Shown here: piece by piece, positions 34,711 to 44,188 of the stretch
Position numbering within the stretch: the stretch's first letter is position 1
How the letters are laid out: each line of letters starts with the position of its first letter
DNA from: Bradyrhizobium vignae
GTDB taxonomy: Bacteria; Pseudomonadota; Alphaproteobacteria; Rhizobiales; Xanthobacteraceae
Direction of reading: 5' to 3'
Assembly (NCBI RefSeq): GCF_004114425.1
Contig: NZ_RDQF01000024.1
Coordinates: 1 to 64,000 of the forward strand
Length of the DNA: 64,000 nt
The notes under the pieces: model-generated
Databases searched by the model: none
The model's input: only the letters and a program-made list of their open reading frames with translations
Told to the model about the DNA's origin: nothing
Position numbers and translations under genes: made by a program

Positions 34711-36024
34711 ATGCAACCGGCTACGCAATACGCCAAAAGCGGTGACGTTCACATCGCCTACCAGTTGTTTGGCAGCGGCCCGGTAAATCTGATTATGGTT
34801 CCGGGGTTCGTGTCGAACGTCGAGAATTATTGGGACGAGCCCGATCTCGCTCGCTTTTTGACCCGTTTGGGTAGCTACGCCCGAGTGGTAACTTTCGACA
34901 AGCGCGGGACCGGCATGTCGGATCGCGGCGGAGAGCTCCCCGGCTTGGACCAGCGTATGGATGATCTTCGAGCCGTCATGGACGCCGCCGGCATGGAGCA
35001 AGCGGCACTCTTTGGGATATCTGAAGGCGCGCCGCTGTCGGTCCTGTTTGCCGCAACCTATCCCGACCGGTGTCGCGCGCTGATACTTTACGGCAGCTTT
35101 TCACGATTTTCCTACTGGTTTCCGACCAAAGAGGCACTCGAAGCGTTCTTCGGCTACGTTGAGCAGGCATGGGGTACGGGCGGAAGCGTGCAGAAATTCG
35201 CGCCTTCGCGCGCAAACGACGCCGCTTTTCAACGCTGGTGGGGCCGCAACGAGCGTCTTGGTGCCAGCCCCGCCGCCGTGAAGGCTCTCATGAGCATGAA
35301 CAGTCAAATTGAAATCAGCGGCATTCTTCCGGCCGTTCGAGTACCAACCCTCGTGATTCACCGGACTGGAGACAAAACTGTTAGTGTAGAAGGTGGGCGC
35401 GATGTGGCGGCGCACATTCCTGGAGCCCGTCTTTTTGAGCTGCCCGGAAGCGACCACATCTTCTACGTGGGAGAAAACGCAGACGAAATTTTCGATGCGA
35501 TCGAAGAATTCTTAACTGGCTCAAGATCTCCGGTCTCGGTTGACCGCGTCCTCGCCACGGTTCTCTTCACCGATATTGTAGGCTCAACCGAGAAAGCCGC
35601 TGCACTTGGCGATCAACGCTGGCGCGACCTTCTCGACGGCCATCATGCGACGATCCGGCGCAACCTCGCGCGCTTTCGAGGCCATGAAGTGAAAACGACT
35701 GGAGACGGTTTTCTCGCCACCTTTGACGGCCCAGCCCGCGGTGTTCGCTGCGCTTGCGCTATTGTCGAGGAAATGAGACCGCTTGGGATCGAGGTCCGTG
35801 CTGGGCTTCATACAGGCGAGTGCGAAATGATCGGTAGTGATGTTGGCGGTATTGCTGTTCACATAGGCGCGCGGGTCGCCGCGCTTGCCGCCGGCAGCGA
35901 GGTTTTGGTTTCGAGCACAGTCAAAGATCTGGTGGCCGGCTCTGGTTTGCGCTTCAACGATCGGGGCACCCGCTCACTCAAGGGTATCCCCGGTGAGTGG
36001 CGCATCTATGCAGTGGAGCGATAG
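34711..36024 (+). CDS. alpha/beta-hydrolase fused to a class III adenylate/guanylate cyclase domain
   Basis: Residues 1 to about 265 are an alpha/beta hydrolase with VVTFDKRGTGMSDR, nucleophile elbow GISEGAPLS and the late HIF of GSDHIFYVG as the His position. Residues from about 275 form a class III cyclase homology domain with VLFTDIVGSTEKAA (first metal Asp), TGDGFLATFDGP (second metal Asp) and the dimer/active-site region DVGGIAVHIGARV. Both domains look catalytically complete. The ATG at 34711 has GAGG seven bases upstream. Hydrolase-cyclase fusions are common in Bradyrhizobium, and their signals are unknown. The gap 34434-34710 shows no gene. Confidence 0.88.
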   Translation: MQPATQYAKSGDVHIAYQLFGSGPVNLIMVPGFVSNVENYWDEPDLARFLTRLGSYARVVTFDKRGTGMSDRGGELPGLDQRMDDLRAVMDAAGMEQAALFGISEGAPLSVLFAATYPDRCRALILYGSFSRFSYWFPTKEALEAFFGYVEQAWGTGGSVQKFAPSRANDAAFQRWWGRNERLGASPAAVKALMSMNSQIEISGILPAVRVPTLVIHRTGDKTVSVEGGRDVAAHIPGARLFELPGSDHIFYVGENADEIFDAIEEFLTGSRSPVSVDRVLATVLFTDIVGSTEKAAALGDQRWRDLLDGHHATIRRNLARFRGHEVKTTGDGFLATFDGPARGVRCACAIVEEMRPLGIEVRAGLHTGECEMIGSDVGGIAVHIGARVAALAAGSEVLVSSTVKDLVAGSGLRFNDRGTRSLKGIPGEWRIYAVER

Positions 36025-36389
36025 AGACGCCTATCGGCGTTACATGGTCTGCAATGGGTTCAAAAGCACCGCTTCGAGTTGGTAGTCCGTGAGGTCTCGG
36101 CACACGCCAGAGTCAGCCGTGCTGCTGATGCTTCCGCGGTGCCATCGCGTCATGGATCAGAACCTTAGCGGCAATGACGACGTTGGCGTGCAAAATTACA
36201 CTCGGGATCCAGCCGCGTTGGTCCGGGCTGAAAATGTGAACGTAATCCACGACAGGACAACCCGAGTTCTTCTTTGGGTCGAACAGGAAAGTGACAGCCA
36301 ATCGGACCCTTTCCGCGGCATCCCCGAGACGTATCAGAGTCGAGATCCTGGTGCTAGACTTCCTGCTCCTACCGATTAGGAGGACGAAC
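36025..36389. other. gap with one doubtful minus-strand frame
   Basis: A minus-strand frame from 36391 to 36113 would encode 92 residues including CPVVDYVHIFSPDQRGWIPS and VVIAAKVLIHDAM, which look protein-like. It has no ribosome binding site and overlaps the dodecin start, and I recognise no family. I leave it uncalled. Confidence 0.35.
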
Positions 36390-36605
36390 ATGCCCGATAG
36401 CGTCTACAAGGTCATAGAACTGGTCGGTACCAGCACCGACTCATGGGAGAAGGCGGCCGCTAATGCGGTCGACCAAGCTGCCAGATCTCTCCGGGATCTT
36501 CGCATTGCAGAGGTCGTCAAGCTCGATATGCAACTGGATGACAAGGGAAAAGTCGAGGCCTATCGCGCCAAGCTCAACGTATCGTTCAAGTTCGAGGGCT
36601 CCTGA
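36390..36605 (+). CDS. dodecin family flavin-binding protein
   Basis: The 71-residue product PDSVYKVIELVGTSTDSWEK through KLNVSFKFEGS is a dodecin: one helix framed by three strands, with the flavin-stacking Trp in STDSWEKAA and the Gln in KLDMQLDDKG. Dodecins assemble as hollow dodecamers that store riboflavin, FMN or lumichrome. AGGAGG precedes the ATG, which decides the start. Confidence 0.92.
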   Translation: MPDSVYKVIELVGTSTDSWEKAAANAVDQAARSLRDLRIAEVVKLDMQLDDKGKVEAYRAKLNVSFKFEGS

Positions 36606-36747
36606 GCCTCAGTACCTCGCCCCTTCCCGGGCGAGGATGGCTCGTTGGAAAAGGCGCATTGCGATCCGCCCAACCGGACGCCGTGGCCCATCCCGGAAGT
36701 TGGCACTAGTCCGACTAAGACCGAAATGGTTTGATGCGAAGGGGCGT

Positions 36748-37065
36748 ATGGCACGTGGTGACTCCATGTACATGGTCATTCGCAAGTACAGCAAGGTTCG
36801 TTCGGTAGCGGACGCCGCTCGTCGCGCTAAGAGCGGCGTTGGTGAGATCCTAAGGCAATCGCACGGATTCAGATCTTATCATGTGCTGGATGCGGGCGAT
36901 GGTGTCGGTATCGCCGTGATGATATTTGACGACCGCGAAAGCGCCAACGCAGCGAACGCCAAAATACTGGCATTTGTTCAAGCCAGTCTACCTGACCTCG
37001 ATCTTGGAGTTCCTGAAATCGCTGCCGGCGAGGTTTTGGTAAACATAGAGCCTAATGGGTCCTGA
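36748..37065 (+). CDS. small ABM-like protein, function unknown
   Basis: About 105 residues, with MYMVIRKYSKVRSVADAARR, GVGEILRQSHGFRSYHVLDA and GVGIAVMIFDDRESANAANA. The beta-alpha-beta pattern with a central GFRSYHV strand fits dimeric ferredoxin-like small proteins. An ATG at 36766 is a close alternative start. The codon use is less GC-rich than in the housekeeping block. No partner is evident. Confidence 0.6.
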   Translation: MARGDSMYMVIRKYSKVRSVADAARRAKSGVGEILRQSHGFRSYHVLDAGDGVGIAVMIFDDRESANAANAKILAFVQASLPDLDLGVPEIAAGEVLVNIEPNGS

Positions 37066-37224
37066 GGCATCAAGTGGCCGAATACGCTGCCTGCTGCATG
37101 GCCTGCCGCCCGCTCATGACGCAGTCAACCTGACCCGCATCGCGTTGGCGACGATCGCGCCTGGCACCGGCGTTTGCCGGCAAAGACTTTGCGACTGCGC
37201 ATATTTTTCAAGGAGCACACGGAC

Positions 37225-37392
37225 ATGAAGCAACACACCTCCGAAGCATTTTCCACTGCAGCGGTCGGCCGGACACTACTCATGCTGACGCGCATCGTGA
37301 TGCCACCCAGGGATCCCGACGAAGACGAGGAGGAAACGGTCACGGCACCAAAGTTGCGGAGGAGATGCTCACGGGCTTTGAGCACAATCTAA
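37225..37392 (+). CDS. small acidic ORF whose 3' part runs into a foreign fragment
   Basis: The frame reads KQHTSEAFSTAAVGRTLLML, then PPRDPDEDEEET, and resembles small Bradyrhizobium proteins ending in a long acidic DPDEDEEE tail. Here the acidic run breaks off and the last residues (APKLRRRCSRALSTI) are out-of-frame reading of a different gene fragment (37335-37460). AAGGAG lies about ten bases upstream. If expressed it is a damaged version. Confidence 0.4.
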   Translation: MKQHTSEAFSTAAVGRTLLMLTRIVMPPRDPDEDEEETVTAPKLRRRCSRALSTI

Positions 37393-37460
37393 AGACACTG
37401 CGTGAGCATCGAGAGATAGTCGTCAGAACGATTGAGCAGATCGACAACGGGCTGGCTTGA
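37335..37460 (+). pseudogene. 3' fragment of a small coiled-coil gene, homologous to 37552-37812
   Basis: A frame different from the acidic ORF reads NGHGTKVAEEMLTGFEHNLK, then TLREHREIVVRTIEQIDNGL and a stop at 37458. It aligns without gaps to the minus-strand gene nearby: TKVAEEMLTGFEHNLK versus TKLAEETLRVFEANLQ, and REHREIVVRTIEQ versus REH-stop-ELIVRAIEE. Only the C-terminal ~40 codons remain, joined to the acidic ORF. Confidence 0.7.
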
Positions 37461-37551
37461 TCACTGGACCTTACAAGGTCCGACCGAATCGGTTCCTTCT
37501 TTACCCATGCGGAGCCAACACCGACGGCCCATTGATGAGGTTGCCTTGAAG

Positions 37552-37812
37552 TCCCTCGTCGGCCTCCTCGATGGCCCTAACGATGAGTTCTCAGTGTTCG
37601 CGCATTACTTGGAGATTGGCCTCGAATACCCGCAACGTTTCCTCCGCGAGCTTCGTGTCTTGACCGTCGCGTCGTAGGTTCTCGGTCAAGGCCACTTGCT
37701 CTTCGATCACGCGTTCAGCTTTCGCTACGTGTTTGTTGGCAATTGATAGCTGTTGCCGCTCAAAAGATTGCCGCTCCTGCGCCTTCCTTTTTCTATCGAC
37801 AGCTGCTTGCAT
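37552..37812 (-). pseudogene. small coiled-coil protein gene with an in-frame nonsense codon
   Basis: The frame reads QAAVDRKRKAQERQSFERQQ and continues to LAEETLRVFEANLQVMREH, then TGA at 37591-37593. Beyond the stop the same frame continues ELIVRAIEEADEG, which matches the homologous fragment at 37335-37460, where the equivalent of the stop is CGA (Arg). A single C-to-T change explains it. The truncated 73-residue form would keep most of the coiled coil, so partial function is possible. No ribosome binding site is visible at 37812, and the gap 37813-38164 holds no other gene. Confidence 0.7.
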
Positions 37813-38164
37813 CCGAAAGCCATCAGGCTGCTGAGGTGATGGTTTTTTGATCTCGTGCTGCGGGGTCTTTGGAATGTTGGGTCGAGGATTTTCCGATAGC
37901 ACTTTGCGGCCCAGCGCAATACAATAGCCGCGCGTCCCGACGCCAAGTGACGAGCATCGTGCTCTTTGTCGAGAGACGAGAGACGGAAAAAGCGGAGACC
38001 TGGCAACACCATCCCGGCGTTCCCTGTGACAGGCGGAAGCGCGACCAGGTCCCGTTGCCAGGACGCAGAACCGCCGGCGACAAGGGCAGCTGGGGGCGGG
38101 GGCCAATAACGGAAATTACTGGACCGGCGGGAGATCGCCCCGGTTTGACCAGATCAAATCGAAA

Positions 38165-38797
38165 TCATATTGGCTTCAACAACCTCCTAGAACGCACATA
38201 GTCCATTTCGGCGCGGGCTCTCAAAATGGCTTCCTGCGTTTTCCTTATGGTCTCTCCCGCTTCCAAAATTGCCTTATCGGCTCTTTGCAAGAGGTCTAAG
38301 AAACGTGCGTCTGAGCTCGTCCGAACGGATGCGGTCGCGTTGGTCTTTCGCATCAGAACGGCTGCGGTCGCGTCGGTTACATGATGGACGAGCGCGACTA
38401 TCGATCCCTTTTCATCCACCACAGGCCAGTTTTTCGGAAGCCAATAGCGCACCTGCCAAGGCCGTCCGTCTGGTAGGATATCATACCGTTGCAGAGGCAT
38501 CACGTGCCCGCGCCCTTCGTGGAGCACCTTCTCAAATGATGCGGCCAGATTACTTACCCCATCCGCGAGTGCGACATGCGGGTTGTCGGGAAATGCATCG
38601 AACATGTGCAGGCCAGCCAGCGCGTCCCGCGTACGCAATACCTCTCGAAGATAGCTCTCATTGGCATCCACTATCTTCAAGTCCGGCGTGAGCAACAGTA
38701 CCGGGACAGGGGAATGCTCGAACAGCCGATGCCACGCGTCTTGTGCTTCAGCCATCAAAGCTTCCGGGGACCGGAAGTTCGGTTGCATAGTTCTCAT
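38165..38797 (-). CDS. PAS domain protein without an output domain
   Basis: A PAS fold is readable from LFEHSPVPVLLLTPDLKIVD to VALVHHVTDATAAVL, followed by a C-terminal helix region (RFLDLLQRADKAILEAGETI). There is no kinase, cyclase or helix-turn-helix. Stand-alone PAS proteins of this shape occur beside two-component genes in Bradyrhizobium, but none is next to it. The start at 38797 is uncertain (ATG at 38788 also possible); the longer frame runs into the repeat upstream. Confidence 0.65.
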   Translation of the reverse strand: MRTMQPNFRSPEALMAEAQDAWHRLFEHSPVPVLLLTPDLKIVDANESYLREVLRTRDALAGLHMFDAFPDNPHVALADGVSNLAASFEKVLHEGRGHVMPLQRYDILPDGRPWQVRYWLPKNWPVVDEKGSIVALVHHVTDATAAVLMRKTNATASVRTSSDARFLDLLQRADKAILEAGETIRKTQEAILRARAEMDYVRSRRLLKPI

Positions 38798-38898
38798 ATC
38801 TTTGGCTCGTGATTTCCGGGCAAAATGCCGTGCTCGGAAAGTAAGCCGTCGCAAACCCTTTGTGAATGGGTGGAACCATTGCGCCGCGCGGCGTTCCC

Positions 38899-39002
38899 TA
38901 AAGCATGATCCGGAAAAGTGCGAAGCGGTTTTCCGGAAGATCATGCGCAAAACAACAGCCTGAAGCGCGATGACGATTCATCCAAATCTCATCGCGCTTT
39001 AG
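38899..39002. repeat. two-hairpin ~103-bp repeat, copy 4
   Basis: Nearly identical to copy 1, including GTGCGAAGCGG in the first loop and GATTCATCCAAATC in the second. It lies about 100 bases upstream of the PAS gene. Bases 39003-39152 have no recognisable gene. Confidence 0.9.
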
Positions 39003-39152
39003 AAGTGGCGGCGGCCTTGCGCCGGGCTACGCTGGGCTTTTGCAATGCAAAAAGCTATCCCACAGGGCGCGAGCCAATGTTGAGTACCCGCGAGCGGCCA
39101 GCAATTGCTCCCCGTTCGGCGAGCGCGCGAGGATTGCGTGTGTCCTTATCGC

Positions 39153-40295
39153 TCAGGCATGGAAGATGAAGCGTGTGCCCGTGTAGGAGCGCAGGAGCTT
39201 GTTCGGCATCTCGGCCTTTGCCATTTCGTAGAACGGCTCACCAGTGCAATGCAGTGGAATGACGTAGTCGATATCGAGACCCTTCAGCGCTGCGATCGTC
39301 TCGCGCACATAGTCCTCCTTGTAGGGTGCGAGGTGGAAACCGCCGATCACCGCATGAACCTTGCTAATACCCGAAGCCGCTTGGGCTTGTTTGATTGCGT
39401 TGATGACCCCCCGATGGCTGCAGGAGGTCAATACGATCAACCCGCGACCCTTCAAATTGAACGCGGTGGCGATCTCGTGCCGGAACTGGTCCGGGATGAC
39501 AGCCTTCGTCCGTTCGTCCTCCGGAAGCTTGTCAGCATAGCATCCAATGCCGTGGTCCACGCCGATCTTCATGGCGCTGGGCGAGAGCAGCTTCTCGAAG
39601 CTCGTCTGACCGATAGGGCCGGTGGAGAAGCCGTGGTCGGCAACCGATGCCGGCCCTTCTACATACGTCACCGCAACATTGGCGTCTTCGAGTGCTTTTC
39701 GATCCAGGGCTCCGAAGTCGCCGCGCACCGGCGGAGCCGTCCATTCCCGCGAGCAGAATGCCTCCTCGCCGCCGATGTAAATCGGCAGCTTGGCTTTGAA
39801 CTTGCCGTTGTTCTGCTTCAGGAAGCCGGCGAGGCCGCCGAAATGATCGTAGTGACCGTGGCTCAAGACAAGGGCGTCGAGCGCAGCCGGATCGATGCCG
39901 ACGAGATGGGCATTATTCACCAGCGCATCAGGGGTGAAGCCGAAGTCGACCAGGATATTTCGTGTTTCGGCGCCACGCCGCGACTCGACATGCATCGACA
40001 GGCCGAACTCACTGATCAGCGTCTTGCCGGGCGGCTTGCCTTCGCCGATGCCCCAGCCGAAGTGCTCGATGTCGACATCGGCGATCTTCCGGCTCGGTGC
40101 CACAGCGAATTGGTAGCTGTCGACGACGACGCGCACTGCCACGCGCTCGATCTCCGGAACCTTGCCGGTGATCGTTTCTGCGCGCACCGGCTTCCCGCTG
40201 CCGATCAGCGTGGCCACAATGGCGCTGAACAGGGCCGCGCCGCCGCCGCACACGACGTCGCGTCGATGAATTGCGTTGCACGAGCAAATTAACAT
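39153..40295 (-). CDS. exported metallo-beta-lactamase-fold hydrolase (COG1237-like)
   Basis: The metal motif SHGHYDHFGG gives His146, His148, Asp150 and His151; later His residues occur in SCSHRGVINAI and IGGFHLAPY and near the end in IPLHCTGEP, the pattern of the dihydropterin/aminobenzene-type MBL group. The N terminus has paired arginines before a hydrophobic stretch (HRRDVVCGGGAALFSAIVAT), consistent with a Tat signal. The natural substrate is unknown. The ATG at 40295 has GAGG eight bases upstream. Confidence 0.8.
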   Translation of the reverse strand: MLICSCNAIHRRDVVCGGGAALFSAIVATLIGSGKPVRAETITGKVPEIERVAVRVVVDSYQFAVAPSRKIADVDIEHFGWGIGEGKPPGKTLISEFGLSMHVESRRGAETRNILVDFGFTPDALVNNAHLVGIDPAALDALVLSHGHYDHFGGLAGFLKQNNGKFKAKLPIYIGGEEAFCSREWTAPPVRGDFGALDRKALEDANVAVTYVEGPASVADHGFSTGPIGQTSFEKLLSPSAMKIGVDHGIGCYADKLPEDERTKAVIPDQFRHEIATAFNLKGRGLIVLTSCSHRGVINAIKQAQAASGISKVHAVIGGFHLAPYKEDYVRETIAALKGLDIDYVIPLHCTGEPFYEMAKAEMPNKLLRSYTGTRFIFHA

Positions 40296-41071
40296 GGTCA
40301 AATCCTCACCTTGCGTCGCCTTCGCTGCCGCAAGGCGTCATGCGCAACCGCGCTCCGGGGCGGAGGCGTTGGGGTGCCGAACACGCCAGCGCCTGGCAGC
40401 CCGCACATGAGGATTGGACGCATCCTATCCCGCGCGGGATAGTGTGGCGAGTCGCATTGGTCTGCTCCGGGTCAATCGCGTCGACTTAGCTACATCCTCG
40501 GCGCGTCCGGTATGGCCTTAACTGCTGACGTGCCGGACGCGATCTCGATCTTCGCCTTAGCGCTACAGGCGACCTCAGCTTGCTCAGCGTGTGCGGCCCG
40601 GAGTCACCCCACCGGTACTCTGCGCCTTCGACGAAGCATCAATCATTCCGCCGCGAGTGCTCGGCTCTCATTCGGTCTCGCAAGGCGATCTCACCTGCAG
40701 CCGCCAAGTCTGCAATGGATTGCGAGCCTCCTATCACGCTGAAGGCGGCTGACTTCCGCGTAGCCTTGGAAACTCTTGATACGGAGCTGCGCGGGGCTCG
40801 CGCTATCCTGGTTCTTCCGATGCTGCCATCCTGCTCCTGTTTTGCCCGACGGTGCAACAGTTTCGTAAAATCAGCAGAATGCGCAGCGGCCTTTCGAAAA
40901 GATCATGCTTGATCGACGAGCGAAGGCGCGGTGGCGATCCATCCCATTTCATCGCGCTGTAAGCCGTTGATTTTGCTGCCCCCGGCTACTGTGCATGGGG
41001 TTGTTTTCGAGCTTTTTGTTTGGAGGTGCGAAAGCGCCACGCCGAACCGGACCTGATCCGGCCTTCGCCCG
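40296..41071. other. longest gap in the window; only a decayed repeat found
   Basis: No frame of family-like protein is visible on either strand. Bases 40876-40963 hold a decayed two-hairpin repeat. The remainder contains short frames with unbiased codons and may be old non-coding or eroded DNA. It marks the boundary between the accessory stretch and the next conserved genes. Confidence 0.55.
40876..40963. repeat. decayed copy of the two-hairpin repeat, copy 5
   Basis: Recognisable pieces in the correct order are GCGCAGCGGC, TTTCGAAAAGATCATGCTTG, GGCGCGGTGGCGAT and CATTTCATCGCGCTGTAAG. The first arm of hairpin A is missing and hairpin B has several mismatches. Its state shows that old copies erode in place. 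Confidence 0.65.
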
Positions 41072-43093
<2,022 letters not shown>

Positions 43094-43314
43094 GGCGCCT
43101 ACGCATAGGGCCCCGAGGCCACGAATTCAACCGATCGATGTGTCGCCGGGTGCGACGGTCAGCCGAGGGGTTCCGGTCGCAACGCGACGGACCGATGCGG
43201 TCCGAGGAACCAACCGCGCCTGCGAACATTCTGCTTGAGGGTTCGAAACGAGCCCGGGTCGCGTGCGCCCTCAATCTCGGCGTTCGTGACATCGCCTCTG
43301 GCGATGGGGGAATT

Positions 43315-43479
43315 GTGAGCACGGTCATAGAGAACTTGCTGACGCGGAAACAGAAGCTCGTTGAGGAACTCGAGAAGGCGCAAGCCGTCGAGGACCGCGA
43401 CAGGATCGAGCATCAACTCGAACAGATCAACACCGCGCTGGATTTCCTGGACAGGCCGGGACCGAAGGATGGGACGTAG
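43315..43479 (+). CDS. small coiled-coil protein, function unknown
   Basis: From a GTG at 43315 the 54-residue product reads STVIENLLTRKQKLVEELEK, then DRDRIEHQLEQINTALDFLD, a single heptad-rich helix. TGGGGG lies a few bases upstream. Similar short proteins are frequent in Bradyrhizobium. It ends seven bases before the GntR gene's stop, in convergent orientation. The upstream gap 43094-43314 has a GGTTCC...GGAACC hairpin at about 43171-43211. Confidence 0.6.
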   Translation: MSTVIENLLTRKQKLVEELEKAQAVEDRDRIEHQLEQINTALDFLDRPGPKDGT

Positions 43480-43485
43480 TGGCGC

Positions 43486-44181
43486 TTAACCGACCTTCAG
43501 CGCCTCTACCTTCAGCGCCTCTACTTTCAATGCCTTGGCATAGACCACGCCCGAATTGGTGATATGCGTCGTCATCAGGTCTTCGAAGGCGGCGAATTCG
43601 CCGCGTGCGAACAAATCGAGCAGCTTGCGATGCTCGTCGAAGGACGTGCGGGTGCGCACGTCGATCGGTGAGGTCAAATTGGTGCGGAGCGCGGCGACGC
43701 GGCCAGAGACGAGCTGATAGGATTCGGCGAGATAGCGGTTGCCGCAATGGGCGAACAGCGCCTCGTGGAAGGCGGCATCGGCGCGGCCATAGGCGATGTT
43801 GTCCTTCGCCGTGACCGCGGGCTCCATCGCCGCGATCGCTGCGCTCATCGCCGCAATCGTACCGTCGCGGTCGTGGCGGAAGGCGAGCTCGGCCGCCTTG
43901 GGCTCCAGCGCGATGCGGAAGGTGCAGAGCGCATTGATGTCCTCGGCGCTCGGCGTGAACACGAAGCTGCCGACCTGCGGCCGGATCACGACGAGGCCTT
44001 GCGCCTGCAACTGTCCCATCGCCTCGCGCACCGGCGTGCGGCTGACGCCGAAGGAACTTGCCACCATCTCCTCGGAGATGGCGGCGCCGAGCGCGAACTC
44101 GCCATCGATGATGGCCTGGCGCAGCCGCTGCATCACGCGCAGCGCCAGCGATTTCGGCGTATCGAGCTTGAGCGATCGCAT
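43486..44181 (-). CDS. GntR family regulator, FadR/FCD subfamily
   Basis: The winged helix contains VMQRLRQAIIDGEFALGAAI and SFGVSRTPVREAMGQLQAQG; the FCD domain follows, with candidate metal-ligand His residues in AAFHEALFAHCGN, SFDEHRKLLD and MTTHITNSG. The last residues form a short tandem repeat (ALKVEALKVEALKVG) from a 15-base unit, an unusual tail. It is 7 bases downstream of the FAD oxidase gene and probably regulates that operon and the divergent aldolase gene through 45669-45687. Confidence 0.88.
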   Translation of the reverse strand: MRSLKLDTPKSLALRVMQRLRQAIIDGEFALGAAISEEMVASSFGVSRTPVREAMGQLQAQGLVVIRPQVGSFVFTPSAEDINALCTFRIALEPKAAELAFRHDRDGTIAAMSAAIAAMEPAVTAKDNIAYGRADAAFHEALFAHCGNRYLAESYQLVSGRVAALRTNLTSPIDVRTRTSFDEHRKLLDLFARGEFAAFEDLMTTHITNSGVVYAKALKVEALKVEALKVG

Positions 44182-44188
44182 GGTGCCC

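Noticed and set aside
36113..36391. Minus-strand 92-residue frame before dodecin
   Set aside because: It has some protein-like stretches but no start signal and overlaps the dodecin start; kept only as a note in the gap entry.
37591..37593. TGA read as selenocysteine in the small coiled-coil gene
   Set aside because: The homologous fragment has an Arg CGA there, no selenocysteine insertion hairpin is evident just downstream, and a one-base nonsense mutation is simpler.
43171..43211. GGTTCC...GGAACC hairpin upstream of the small coiled-coil gene as a riboswitch
   Set aside because: It is a simple inverted repeat with no recognisable aptamer; the gene it precedes has no metabolic link.
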